A stretch of 64,000 nucleotides of DNA from Dictyobacter formicarum (GCF_016587435.1 NZ_BNJJ01000023.1:62001-126000); one strand, 5' to 3'. Shown: positions 35,710 through 45,024, counted from the stretch's first letter. Made by a program: numbers and translations. Notes: a model not told the origin generated them from the letters alone.

Positions 35710-36102
35710 CTAAGAAGTAATCACAATGGTCGCCGCGCTCAGCGGCAAAGGATATATCTGTATTACCATCTCCTCTTTGGGCCAGACCGCAAGCTTCTGG
35801 CCGGGCTTCAAATCTTGCAGGTTGGCGCTCTGGCAAGCGTTACTATGCGCTATATAGATATGTGTCGCGGCGCTAGTATGTACCACCATACTGACCCGAC
35901 CCATTATCGGATCCACCACCCTGCCCTGCGGATCATACAGTTTGACTGTATTATGGACACGATCGATACTATCAATTATACCCGTATACTGCGCGTGCTG
36001 CGTACATGGCGAATCCGCCTGTGTAGTCTGTATACAGAGATGGATAATGCTAAGACTTAATAGCAGCATCGTAATCAGAGCGACACTCCCCCATAACTTC
36101 AT
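35710..36102 (-). CDS. small secreted or anchored protein, unknown function
   Basis: 130 aa. A signal-like N-terminus (MKLWGSVALITMLLLSLSII) and a beta-rich remainder: YTGIIDSIDRVHNTVKLYDP, GRVSMVVHTSAATHIYI, LKPGQKLAVW. The pattern resembles small OB-fold or DUF5666-like secreted domains, but this is weak. GGAAGG lies ~10 bp before the ATG. It is convergent with the FIST gene, with a hairpin between. Confidence 0.65.
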   Translation of the reverse strand: MKLWGSVALITMLLLSLSIIHLCIQTTQADSPCTQHAQYTGIIDSIDRVHNTVKLYDPQGRVVDPIMGRVSMVVHTSAATHIYIAHSNACQSANLQDLKPGQKLAVWPKEEMVIQIYPLPLSAATIVITS

Positions 36103-36359
36103 CGTTTACGACCTTCCCATCCGTTCAAGTTCTGCATATAGCGAGTGCGTAACATTAATCAGATGCATTTCATACAGGGGCTGTATTTTTAATGTAACGC
36201 CAGGGCATCTCCAAAAGTTCCTTTTAATTCTGATAGTTCCATCTTTCCAGCTGGCGAGAACCTGCGATCTTTTTATGTTACACTTGCAATTAAGAGAAAG
36301 ATTTCTGTCTATCAGAATCTTTGCTACCTGTACGCCTGGATAAAGATGAAAAGGTTGTT

Positions 36360-37619
36360 ATGCTAATGGATGGATATGGTTCAGTAACACAGATTTTAAC
36401 CGCAACGGATGTGCAGCAGATTCTGACGCGCGCATTTGCAGAAATGGCTTTAGATGGCAAGCGCGTTCTGGTATTGATCCCAGATGGGACGCGTACAGCT
36501 CCTATTCCTTTAATGTTTCGCGCCCTTTATGAGCAACTGGGACAGCGCGTGGCACAACTGGATTATCTGATCGCGCTGGGTACGCATCAGCCAATGTCTG
36601 AAGAGGCGATTGCTCAACTGGTAGGTGTCTCCGCCGAGGAGCGAGCCAGGAGTTTTCCCAAAACAAAGATATATAACCATCAATGGTCAGATCCGGCCAC
36701 GCTGAAGACCATTGGTGTGATTACCCCGACTGAAGCGCGCCAGCTTACCGAAGGAACGTTGAACGACGAAGTGCCAGTAACGCTGAACCGCATGATTTTT
36801 GATTACGACCAGCTACTTATCTGTGGTCCTGTTTTCCCCCACGAGGTGGCCGGTTTTTCGGGCGGCGCCAAATACCTGTTTCCCGGCATCGCCGGTGCCG
36901 ATATTATCAATTTCTCTCACTGGTTAGGAGCCCGCAAGACCAGCATGGCCACGATTGGCGTGAAGGACACACATGTACGGCGTGTCATTCACCGGGCGGC
37001 CGAGTTCGTCAACGTTCCTTTGCTCTGTCTGGCCCTGGTCGTCAAGGGACCAGAGCTTCATGGCCTCTATTGTGGTAGCTACCGGGAAGCCTTTGAGCAG
37101 GCGGCCGACCTATCGGGGAAGCTCAATATTGTCTACACCGAACGTCCTTTTAAACGCGTACTCTCAATGGCATCTGAGCACTACGATGATCTCTGGACAG
37201 CGGCCAAGGCCATGTACAAGACCGAGCCAGCTATCGCCGACAGTGGCGAGGTCATTATCTACGCGCCACATATTACCGAAGTATCCTATACACATGGCAA
37301 ATTGATCGATCAGATCGGTTATCATGTGCGTGATTATTTTTTGAAGCAATGGGAGCGCTTCAAAGATATACCGGGAGGGATTCTAGCTCACAGCACCCAT
37401 GTTAAAGGCTCGGGCACATATGATCTGGAGAGTGGTATTGAGCGACCACGCATTCAAGTGACGCTGGCCACTGGTATTCCCGAGGAGCGCTGTCGCCGTA
37501 TCAATCTAGGCTACCTCGATTACCGCACACTCAATCTTCGCGATTGGGAGCAGCGAGAGGACGAAGGTATCCTGCTAGTGCCAAATGCGGGAGAAGTACT
37601 GTATCGACTCACCAAATAG
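36360..37619 (+). CDS. LarA-like (DUF2088) protein, nickel-dependent racemase family
   Basis: 419 aa. The N-terminal DUF2088 region shows VLVLIPDGTRTAPIP and LGTHQPMSEEAIAQLVG, and the central block GPVFPHEVAGFSGGAKYLFP corresponds to the His/Lys pair that in lactate racemase holds the pincer nickel cofactor. The family interconverts 2-hydroxyacid stereoisomers. No larB, larC or larE genes, which make the cofactor, are in this window. Start ATG 36360, with AAAAGG 5 bp upstream; the frame is open 13 codons further up. Confidence 0.87.
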   Translation: MLMDGYGSVTQILTATDVQQILTRAFAEMALDGKRVLVLIPDGTRTAPIPLMFRALYEQLGQRVAQLDYLIALGTHQPMSEEAIAQLVGVSAEERARSFPKTKIYNHQWSDPATLKTIGVITPTEARQLTEGTLNDEVPVTLNRMIFDYDQLLICGPVFPHEVAGFSGGAKYLFPGIAGADIINFSHWLGARKTSMATIGVKDTHVRRVIHRAAEFVNVPLLCLALVVKGPELHGLYCGSYREAFEQAADLSGKLNIVYTERPFKRVLSMASEHYDDLWTAAKAMYKTEPAIADSGEVIIYAPHITEVSYTHGKLIDQIGYHVRDYFLKQWERFKDIPGGILAHSTHVKGSGTYDLESGIERPRIQVTLATGIPEERCRRINLGYLDYRTLNLRDWEQREDEGILLVPNAGEVLYRLTK

Positions 37620-37810
37620 GCTGGCTAACACGTATTCCTGATAGAAGCCGCTAAAAGACTCAGCTTTTTCAATGATGATATAAATTTAGAAACTTCTATG
37701 CGATGCGGTTACAAAAGGAACGACTGACACCAAGAGGCCTGTTTGCCACATTTTCGGAATACATGATAAAATATTTCAGGTACAGGCGCCAACAGAGCGG
37801 GGAATATCTT

Positions 37811-39964
37811 ATGGATCAACAAATCTTGAACAGCTCAGCCACTTCTCCTTTAGAGAGGCCTGATCTTTATATCAACCGAGAGCTAAGTTGGATCGAGTTC
37901 AACCGACGCGTCTTTGCCGAAGCCAAGGACGCCCGCCATCCACTTCTAGAGCGAGTCAAATTTATCTCCATTTTTGAAACTAACCTCGATGAATTTATTA
38001 TGATCCGCCTGGCTGGCCTGAAGGATCTGATCGATTCACGTACCGCACCGCGCAGTCCCGATGGAAGAACAGCCGAGCAGCAATTGGCCGCAGTACGCCA
38101 GCGCCTGGCCCCGCTGGTTCAGGAGGTGCGCCGTTACTGGCGGCAGGTGCTATTACCGCTGCTGGGTCAGGAGCATATTCATATTCTTGATTATGAGCAG
38201 CTAGACGCCAAGCAACGTGATGCCATGCGTCGTTATTTTGAAAATGAGATTTTTCCTGTCTTGACGCCTCTGGCCGTAGATAAAGGACATCCTTTTCCGC
38301 ATATCTCCAACCGCAGCTTAAACCTGGCCGTAGTGATTGCCTCCAACGATGAGGAGCAAGAGGATCTGTTTGCGCGCATCAAAGTACCACCAGCCCTGCC
38401 GCGTTTGCTGCCGGTACCTGTCTCCTCGGAAGAGCCCCGGGCGGTAGCGTTTGTCTGGCTGGAGCAGGTGATTGCCGCCAACCTGCAGATGCTCTTTCCT
38501 GGTTTTGAAATCTGGGAATCCTACCCCTTCCGCGTCTTACGAGATGCCGACATTGAGTTACAGGAAGACGAAGCAGCCGATCTGTTGGAATACATCGAGC
38601 AAGAGGTGCGAGAGCGCCGCTTCGGTGTCGTTGTCGATCTGGCCGTCAACCCCTCGATGCCAGTACGTATTCGCAGCTTGCTGTTGGAGAATCTAGAAAT
38701 TAGCGAAAACGACCTGACGATCATCGATGGACCTCTGGGCATGGGTGACGTCATCGAGCTACACAGCATCACGCGACCCGATCTGAAAGATCCGCCCTTT
38801 ACGCCGCGTGTGCCACTCATTATTCGTAATAGTGAAAATATTTTTGATGCCATACAAAAGCACGACATCCTGTTACACCATCCCTATGACAGCTTTAATC
38901 CGGTGGTTGATTTTATTCGTGCTGCAGCCGAAGATCCACAGGTACTGGCGATCAAACAGACTCTCTATCGCGTGGGATCGAATGCCCCTATCGTGAATGC
39001 CCTGCTGCAAGCCGTTGAGAATGGCAAGCAGGTAGCGGTACTGGTAGAATTAAAAGCGCGCTTCGACGAAGAAAACAATATCGGCTGGGCACGCGAGCTA
39101 GAGCGCGCAGGTGTACACGTCGTTTATGGCCTGGTAGGACTCAAGACCCACGGCAAAGTCGCCATGGTTGTGCGTAAAGAAGATGATGGCCTGCGGCGCT
39201 ACATCCACCTGGGCACCGGCAACTACAATGCCTCGACCGCCAAAATTTACGAAGACCTGTGCATGTTTACCAGTCGCTACGACATTGGTATGGATGTGAC
39301 TTCACTGTTTAACTCGCTGACCGGTTATTCGCGGCAGGGTGCTTATCGTAAATTGCTGGTAGCGCCAGTCAGTCTGCGCCAAGGGATCATCGAGCGCATC
39401 GAACGAGAGATAGAGATCCACAAAACGAACGGCAACGGGAAACTGATCTTTAAAATGAATGCCCTGGTCGATCCTGAAGTGATCGACTATCTCTATCGAG
39501 CGTCCCAGGCCGGCGTGGAAATCGAACTGATTATTCGCGGTGTCTGCAGCCTGCGTCCCGGCGTGCCAGGGGTGAGCGAAACCATTCGCGTACGCAGCAT
39601 CATTGGACGCTTCCTGGAGCACAGTCGTATCTACTACTTTGGCAATGACGGCAAGCCTGAAATCTACCTGGGCAGTGCCGACATGATGCAGCGCAACCTG
39701 AACAACCGCGTTGAAGTGCTCTTTCCCATTCAGTCGCAAAGCATGAAACGCGCCCTGATGGAGCGCATGATTATTCCCATCCTTGCCGACAACGCCAACG
39801 CCCATGAACTGTTGCCAGACGGCAACTACCAGGCCATCCGACCCAAGGCCGGGGAAGCACTCTTCGACAGCCAGAAATGGTTCTTAGAGCATCCCTTATT
39901 CGAATTCGACGAAGACAGCGAGCATACAAATCCCACTATCAGCGCTATTCCCTCCAGCTCCTAA
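37811..39964 (+). CDS. ppk1: polyphosphate kinase 1
   Basis: 717 aa from ATG 37811 (GGGGA 7 bp upstream); the frame is open to 37703. It makes polyphosphate from ATP, reversibly. Visible PPK1 features are the N-terminal YINRELSWIEFNRRV, the head domain NLDEFIMIRLAGLKD, and IHLGTGNYNAS with the His that is autophosphorylated. A second PLD-like half has HSRIYYFGNDGKPEIYLGSA and RNLNNRVEVLFPI. Length is normal for the family. Downstream is a decayed repeat module, then the CCA-adding enzyme gene. Confidence 0.96.
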   Translation: MDQQILNSSATSPLERPDLYINRELSWIEFNRRVFAEAKDARHPLLERVKFISIFETNLDEFIMIRLAGLKDLIDSRTAPRSPDGRTAEQQLAAVRQRLAPLVQEVRRYWRQVLLPLLGQEHIHILDYEQLDAKQRDAMRRYFENEIFPVLTPLAVDKGHPFPHISNRSLNLAVVIASNDEEQEDLFARIKVPPALPRLLPVPVSSEEPRAVAFVWLEQVIAANLQMLFPGFEIWESYPFRVLRDADIELQEDEAADLLEYIEQEVRERRFGVVVDLAVNPSMPVRIRSLLLENLEISENDLTIIDGPLGMGDVIELHSITRPDLKDPPFTPRVPLIIRNSENIFDAIQKHDILLHHPYDSFNPVVDFIRAAAEDPQVLAIKQTLYRVGSNAPIVNALLQAVENGKQVAVLVELKARFDEENNIGWARELERAGVHVVYGLVGLKTHGKVAMVVRKEDDGLRRYIHLGTGNYNASTAKIYEDLCMFTSRYDIGMDVTSLFNSLTGYSRQGAYRKLLVAPVSLRQGIIERIEREIEIHKTNGNGKLIFKMNALVDPEVIDYLYRASQAGVEIELIIRGVCSLRPGVPGVSETIRVRSIIGRFLEHSRIYYFGNDGKPEIYLGSADMMQRNLNNRVEVLFPIQSQSMKRALMERMIIPILADNANAHELLPDGNYQAIRPKAGEALFDSQKWFLEHPLFEFDEDSEHTNPTISAIPSSS

Positions 39965-40332
39965 AAAAACGTGCGGTTCGCGCCTTCGGCTCCGGAAATC
40001 GGGTGCAAGGCCCGAATCTATGGGAACACGCCCGAAAACCATGCGCTTCGCACCTGTGTTGCTCAAAAGCGGCCGCGCATGCGGACGCCCGAAAAGGGGC
40101 GCTTTGCTTCCTCTCACCAGAAGGGTCAGACATATTCTAACCGGGTCAGAGCAGGAAAGATTAATCTACATCAGGACCCACTTTAAAGAAGCTATCTGAA
40201 CATGATACAATAGTCCCATTGTAAGATTTGCGATGGGATTATTATCATACCCGATTTAAGACCGTAGCTAACTGTGCACTAAAATCAGCACAGCAGTTAC
40301 GAACGAAACGAAGCGGATACATAGATTTTAGT
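39965..40332. other. spacer with decayed repeat module
   Basis: At ~39975-40102 both flanking modules are present (GCGGTTCGCGCCTTCGGCTC on the left; GCGGCCGCGCATGCGGACG inverted on the right, 40069-40102). In place of a perfect hairpin there is only a loose inverted repeat (GGTGC..GCACC). Beyond 40140 the sequence is AT-rich, with TACAAT at 40205 as a possible -10 for the CCA-adding enzyme gene. Confidence 0.55.
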
Positions 40333-41700
40333 ATGCTTGAAACTATCAAAATGCTGGCCGAAATTTTTCGCGCCCAGCATAAACAACTCTATATTGTTGG
40401 AGGCACCGTACGTGATGGCTTGCTGCAGAGAGGGCAATCAAACGACGGCGACCTGGCAACGGACGCCCGGCCCGAGGAGATCAAGCGCCTGGTGGCTCCA
40501 ACACATCCAACTGCCGTTGTCCTGGTAGGGGAGCGGTTTGGAACCGTGCGTCTCCACTATGAGAACAGCATCATTGAAATCACCACATTTCGCTCCGAAC
40601 GCTATGATCCAGAGTCACGTAAGCCCGAGGTTTGTTTTGGGGATAGCCTGGAAGAAGACCTGGCACGCCGGGATTTTACCATTAATGCCCTGGCTCGCAA
40701 TCCTCTTAATGGTCGCATCATCGATTTATTCAATGGTCAGCAAGACCTGGAAAATCATGTGTTACGGGCGGTCGGCAATGAACCAGATAAACGCTTCAAC
40801 GAAGATCCACTGCGGTTATTGCGAGCGGTACGCTTTGCTGCGCAGCTCGATTTTGAGATTGACAGCGGAACGCGGGCCGCGATTGTACGGCAGGCCAGCA
40901 CTCTGCAGAAGATCAGCCGGGAACGTATTCGCGACGAGATGAACAAGTTGCTGCTTTCACCTCATCCAGCCAAGGGTCTGGATCTGCTGGTTGGTTTAGG
41001 TTTGATGGAATGGATTATTCCAGAGGTGATGGAACTGCGCGGTGTCAGCCAGCGGCCCACGACCGGTCGCGCCAGCAAAGACGTGTATATCCATGTTTTA
41101 CGTGTTGTCGAGCGCTCCTCTGCCCGGCCTGTAGCGCGCTGGGGCGCACTGCTACATGATATCGCCAAGCCACGCACCAAGGTGGTGGAAGACAACAAGG
41201 TCCATTTCTTCGGCCATGAAGATGTCGGCGCCTACATGGCCCGCGACATCCTGAAGCGCCTGCACTTTGATCGCGAGTTTATACACAACGTCAGCCAGGT
41301 TGTCAAACTACACATGCGGGCCAATGCCTACACATCTGATTGGACAGATGGGGCCGTGCGCCGACTGATGCTGGACAGCGGGGATATCTTGCCAGACCTG
41401 CTTGATCTCTCACGAGCAGATATTACCAGCTACCGTATGGACAAAGTCAATCGAGCCGCCGCCCGCGTACAAGAGCTGTCAGAGCGCTGCCAGCGACTGC
41501 GAGAAGAGGCCGAGCGCGTCCCCCTGCGCAGTCCTTTGGACGGCAATGAGTTAATGGAGCTCTTCGACCGTGGTCCTGGGCCCTGGTTGCGTCCCTTAAA
41601 AGATCATCTATTGAGCCTGGTTATTGATGGCATTCTGGCGGCCGACGATAAAGAGGAAGCAACCAGAATCGCCCAGAAAATTATGAATGAACAACAGTAA
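40333..41700 (+). CDS. cca: CCA tRNA nucleotidyltransferase
   Basis: 455 aa from ATG 40333; the frame is open to 40228, but family members begin close to this Met. It adds or repairs the 3'-CCA of tRNA. Class II features: YIVGGTVRDGLL, the metal-binding pair DGDLATDA, LARRDFTINALA, EDPLRLLRAVRFAAQLDFEI, then an HD domain (LLHDIAKPRTK, FFGHEDVGA). Neither tRNA gene at the window start carries a complete encoded CCA, consistent with a need for this enzyme. Confidence 0.95.
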   Translation: MLETIKMLAEIFRAQHKQLYIVGGTVRDGLLQRGQSNDGDLATDARPEEIKRLVAPTHPTAVVLVGERFGTVRLHYENSIIEITTFRSERYDPESRKPEVCFGDSLEEDLARRDFTINALARNPLNGRIIDLFNGQQDLENHVLRAVGNEPDKRFNEDPLRLLRAVRFAAQLDFEIDSGTRAAIVRQASTLQKISRERIRDEMNKLLLSPHPAKGLDLLVGLGLMEWIIPEVMELRGVSQRPTTGRASKDVYIHVLRVVERSSARPVARWGALLHDIAKPRTKVVEDNKVHFFGHEDVGAYMARDILKRLHFDREFIHNVSQVVKLHMRANAYTSDWTDGAVRRLMLDSGDILPDLLDLSRADITSYRMDKVNRAAARVQELSERCQRLREEAERVPLRSPLDGNELMELFDRGPGPWLRPLKDHLLSLVIDGILAADDKEEATRIAQKIMNEQQ

Positions 41701-41731
41701 AGCGAAAGTTGATGTAATAGTATGCGTGTAG

Positions 41732-42080
41732 AAAAGGATTTCGTATTACCTGGAAAACCAATATTTCTGGCGTCGCACCTATCTAGGATTGGAGACGCCA
41801 CTGGTCAGCCTGCCCACGGAAGTTATGGAGCAACTATTTACTTCGCTGGTTGATGCCCTCAGCCGTGGTGTCAGCGTCACCCTGCTCCTGCCGAACAATC
41901 CCAATGTGGGTCGTGATTTTACCGATGACGGCCTGAAATTTTTGTGGGAACTTGCACCGGAGGCAGTGACATCTGGTAAACTGCAGGTATACACATCTGA
42001 ATGACAATGACATCCCTTTTGAAACAAACAACCCTGATGACACGCCTGAAGAGCGAGCCGCAGAGGTCTCGGCGCCCTAG
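41732..42080 (+). pseudogene. remnant of a phospholipase D-like gene
   Basis: The frame from 41732 reads RISYYLENQYFWRRTYLG, then LFTSLVDALSRGVSVTLLLP and VTSGKLQVYTSE, ending at 42004. YLENQYF followed by a basic beta-strand/GVSVTLLLP pattern is typical of phospholipase D/cardiolipin synthase-like proteins. A second frame from ~41997 (NDNDIPFETNNPDDTPEERA) runs on to a stop at 42080. No start codon or HKD active site is present. I read this as a 5'-deleted, frameshifted fragment. Confidence 0.5.
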
Positions 42081-42140
42081 TAAGAAGAGAGAAACAGGAA
42101 GCCGACAAATTTAGCCACAGATTAAGAAAGAGGTTTTTAT

Positions 42141-42671
42141 ATGGCAAGTAATAATACATCGGGGGGCAAAAAAGGGCCGGATAAGCCGGATGCAACCGGG
42201 ATGCAGAACACGCAGATGCCACCAGCGAACAATACAGCGTCTTCGGCCGCCCGACCCGCTGCGAAGCCTCGCAAAGGGCATCAGCACCATGGCAGCAAAG
42301 GAGCGCGGCCAGCCGTTGGCGGCACAGCTATACCCGGAGCCAAATCCACCCAGGCTCGGCAAATCTCTGAGTCTAGCAATCCTCAGCAACAACAGTATGA
42401 GAGCTATAACAGAGACATGCGCCGTCGCATGGAGCGCATGGGATACGAAAATGAAGAAAATCGCACCATAACCGCGCAGAGCCAGCGCCAGAAGCGTATA
42501 GAGCGCATAGAGCAGCGCCGCCAGCAACAGCTTGCCCATGTCAAACGGAATCTGCCTGGTGGTAAGGTCGACACCAGCCCACGTCGAGTCTATTGGATGA
42601 TCGCAGGCGTTGCCATCCTGATTATCCTCCTGATTGTCGCCTTTGCCATCTGGCGAGCCACCGGCCACTAA
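42141..42671 (+). CDS. small C-terminally anchored protein, unknown function
   Basis: 176 aa. The first ~90 residues are disordered (Ala, Pro, Gly, Gln). Next is a charged helix (YNRDMRRRMERMGYENEE, RIERIEQRRQQQLAHV), likely coiled coil, then one C-terminal membrane helix (MIAGVAILIILLIVAFAIW). It is a tail-anchored cytoplasmic protein by layout. AAGAGG precedes the ATG. Family not recognised. Confidence 0.7.
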   Translation: MASNNTSGGKKGPDKPDATGMQNTQMPPANNTASSAARPAAKPRKGHQHHGSKGARPAVGGTAIPGAKSTQARQISESSNPQQQQYESYNRDMRRRMERMGYENEENRTITAQSQRQKRIERIEQRRQQQLAHVKRNLPGGKVDTSPRRVYWMIAGVAILIILLIVAFAIWRATGH

Positions 42672-43135
42672 ACCTTTGCAAAAAACATGATCTATACATA
42701 GGTGCGCCCCTTGCGGGCGCTTGTCTGTTTTTTCGCTCGAAAACGCACTTGATAAACATTAAGGAGCGATTTAAATCAATGTATCACATTGTTATTGTTT
42801 CTTTTTCGAGTGTGAAAGGACAAAAGCGCCCGCAATAGGTACACCTATAGTGTTTGCCCCGGCCTATCCAGGACTCTCTCCCACCGCCCCTACCGGCAGC
42901 ATGCTTTCTATAAAAGACCAGCCCCGGGCATAAATCACACCCCTAACGTGTTATAATAAATAAAAAATATTGCAAACTTGTGCCTATCTCTCTGTTATGA
43001 TACACTTCAAATGGCAAAGTATTGCCTGAATATGGCTTTTACTCCTGTGGTAGAGGCAGGAGTGGAGATAAATATAAAAAGCACTTTTATTGTTAATTAA
43101 TTGCATTAGGTTGTGGATAGGAGGTTGTTTATACC
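42672..43135. other. spacer with degenerate inverted-repeat element
   Basis: Holds the ~150-bp inverted-repeat element at 42700-42846 (see separate entry), then ~120 bp of unremarkable sequence and a long AT-rich stretch. TGTTATGAT at 42993-43001 fits an extended -10 promoter for ribonuclease J. No convincing gene. Confidence 0.5.
42700..42846. repeat. degenerate TIR element
   Basis: The left arm at 42700-42743 (AGGTGCGCCCCTTGCGGGCG, later CTCGAAAA) is roughly complementary to 42802-42846 (TTTTTCGAGTG, later AAGCGCCCGCAATAGGTACA), with about 60 bp between. The left end resembles 19521-19541. MITE-like; no coding capacity. Confidence 0.55.
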
Positions 43136-44806
43136 TTGACAACAGAAAAAGTTCGACTTGTCCCACTCGGTGGCCTGGGAGAAGTTGGCAAAAATATGAT
43201 GGTTGTAGAGTATGGTGAAGACATCATCATTGTGGATGTAGGGGTGATGTTCCCCGACGAAGAGATGTTCGGGGTTGACCTGGTAATCCCCGATACAAGC
43301 TATCTGACGGATAAAAAAGACCGTATTCGTGCTATTCTGATCACCCACGGTCATGAAGACCATGTAGGTGCCCTCCCATATGTTTTGCCGATGCTCGATT
43401 TCCCCCCCATCTTTGCAACCCGTTTGACCCAGGGGTTGATCAATGTGAAACTGAAAGAGCACCGTTTACTGGATAAAGTATCCGTGAACCCGATTGCTCC
43501 TGGTGACCAGATAGAGCTTGGTTCCTGTTTCGCAGAGTTTTTTCGGGTCAATCATAGTATACCAGATGCTATTGGTATCGTAATTCACACGCCGATTGGC
43601 GCAGTTGTTCATACGGGCGATTATAAGTTCGATTACACACCAGTTGATGGCAAACCAGCCGACCTGGGACTACTAGGAAAGATCGGCAATGATGGCGTGC
43701 TTGTGATGATGGGTGACAGTACCCGCGTAGAATCGCCTGGCTATACTCCGTCTGAGCGAGTTATCAATGACTCATTCGACAAGATTTTCGCCAATGCACC
43801 GGGCCGCATTTTAATTGCTACCTTTGCCTCCCTGATTTCACGCGTACAGCAGGTACTGGATACCGCACAGCGCTATGAACGCTTTGTGGCCTTTATGGGT
43901 CGCAGCATGCAGAACAATGTGCAGATGGCCATCGAATTGGGATACCTCAATATGCCGAAGGGCATGTTGATCCGGCCCGAGGACATTAACAAATTTAATC
44001 CAGACCAGGTTGTGATTGTCTGTACTGGCAGCCAGGGCGAGCCAACCTCCGCGTTGACGCGCATCGCCAATCAGGATCACCGCCAGATTCGCATACAGCC
44101 AGGGGACAGCGTCATCTTGTCCGCTACCCCGGTTCCAGGCAACGAAAAAATGGTGCATCGTACCATTAACAGCTTGTTCCGGCAGGGTGCCGAGGTATAC
44201 TATCAGGGTATCTCAAATGTGCATGTATCCGGGCATGGAGCGCAGGAAGAGCTGAAGTTAATGCTCAGCCTGTTGCGACCACGCTTCTTCGTGCCGGTGC
44301 ACGGTGAATACCGCCAGCTGGTCCTACATGCCAAACTGGCATATTCGCTTGGCATTCCAGAACAGAACATTATTGTGGCTGAAGATGGTGATATTATTGA
44401 TGTCACCGAAGACTCCATTCAACTGAAGGAACATGTTTCATCCGGCAACGTGTTTGTCGATGGTCTCAGTGTTGGTGGCGTCGGACAAATCGTCTTGCGC
44501 GATCGCAAAGTCTTGTCACAAGATGGCATCCTGATGGTGGTACTCACCATCGACAAAGAGAGCGGACAGCCACTTGCAGGACCCGACATTGTCTCGCGTG
44601 GCTTTGTATATATGCGCGACTCAGAAGAGCTGCTTGAGAACTCCCGCCTGCGCGTCCTTGATGCACTGAACGGTTTCGATAAGCGTCCTCACAGCGGTTC
44701 CGATTGGTCCTTCGTCAAGGACAAGATTAAACATACGCTCAGTGAGTTCCTCTACGAACAAACTCGCCGTCGTCCAATGATCCTGCCCATGGTGATGGAA
44801 GTATAA
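43136..44806 (+). CDS. rnj: ribonuclease J
   Basis: 556 aa, the usual RNase J length. Metallo-beta-lactamase core: VPLGGLGEVGKNMMVVEYG, zinc motif ITHGHEDHVGALPYV, HTGDYKFDYTPVDG, then the beta-CASP region (FASLISRVQQVLDTA, VCTGSQGEPTSALTRI, HVSGHGAQEELKLML, PVHGEYRQL). It combines endo- and 5'-exoribonuclease activity in RNA turnover. Start is TTG at 43136, ~11 bp after GGAGG; no in-frame ATG fits better. It ends inside a strong bidirectional terminator. Confidence 0.96.
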   Translation: MTTEKVRLVPLGGLGEVGKNMMVVEYGEDIIIVDVGVMFPDEEMFGVDLVIPDTSYLTDKKDRIRAILITHGHEDHVGALPYVLPMLDFPPIFATRLTQGLINVKLKEHRLLDKVSVNPIAPGDQIELGSCFAEFFRVNHSIPDAIGIVIHTPIGAVVHTGDYKFDYTPVDGKPADLGLLGKIGNDGVLVMMGDSTRVESPGYTPSERVINDSFDKIFANAPGRILIATFASLISRVQQVLDTAQRYERFVAFMGRSMQNNVQMAIELGYLNMPKGMLIRPEDINKFNPDQVVIVCTGSQGEPTSALTRIANQDHRQIRIQPGDSVILSATPVPGNEKMVHRTINSLFRQGAEVYYQGISNVHVSGHGAQEELKLMLSLLRPRFFVPVHGEYRQLVLHAKLAYSLGIPEQNIIVAEDGDIIDVTEDSIQLKEHVSSGNVFVDGLSVGGVGQIVLRDRKVLSQDGILMVVLTIDKESGQPLAGPDIVSRGFVYMRDSEELLENSRLRVLDALNGFDKRPHSGSDWSFVKDKIKHTLSEFLYEQTRRRPMILPMVMEV

Positions 44807-44853
44807 AAATAAAAAGACAGGGAGGAGTTTTTCCTCCCTGTCTTTTTATTTTT
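44805..44853. terminator. strong intrinsic terminator after ribonuclease J
   Basis: A 22-bp perfect stem: AAAAATAAAAAGACAGGGAG plus GA, exact complement on the right, loop GTTTT. A-run 5' and U-run 3'. Its left arm overlaps the last two bases of the ribonuclease J gene. It is a useful contrast to the T-5'/A-3' hairpins that follow at 44901 and 44953. Confidence 0.93.
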
Positions 44854-44900
44854 TGGGAGCTCCTGCGCGGGCGGGCGCATACGCGCCCGCTCCCTTTTTC

Positions 44901-44950
44901 ATTCTGATTTGTGAAGCGTGTGCCTCGGCACACGCTTCACAAATCAGAAT
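44901..44950. repeat. perfect hairpin, 23-bp stem, apex GC-CTCG-GC
   Basis: The left arm 44901-44923 (ATTCTGATTTGTGAAGCGTG and TGC) is exactly complementary to 44928-44950; loop CTCG. Confidence 0.93.
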
Positions 44951-44952
44951 AA

Positions 44953-45024
44953 TTGTTTTTGATTAATATGCGACAAAAAACTGTGCCGTTGCACAGTTTT
45001 TTGTCGCATATTAATCAAAAACAA
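44953..45024. repeat. perfect hairpin, 34-bp stem, apex GC-CGTT-GC
   Basis: The left arm 44953-44986 (TTGTTTTTGATTAATATGCG and on) is exactly complementary to 44991-45024; loop CGTT. It is the longest perfect stem in the window and starts 2 bp after the previous hairpin ends. Confidence 0.95.

Noticed and set aside
44901..45024. The long hairpins as ordinary terminators of ribonuclease J
   Set aside because: A complete terminator with correct A/T polarity already exists at 44805-44853; the later hairpins lack a following U-run.
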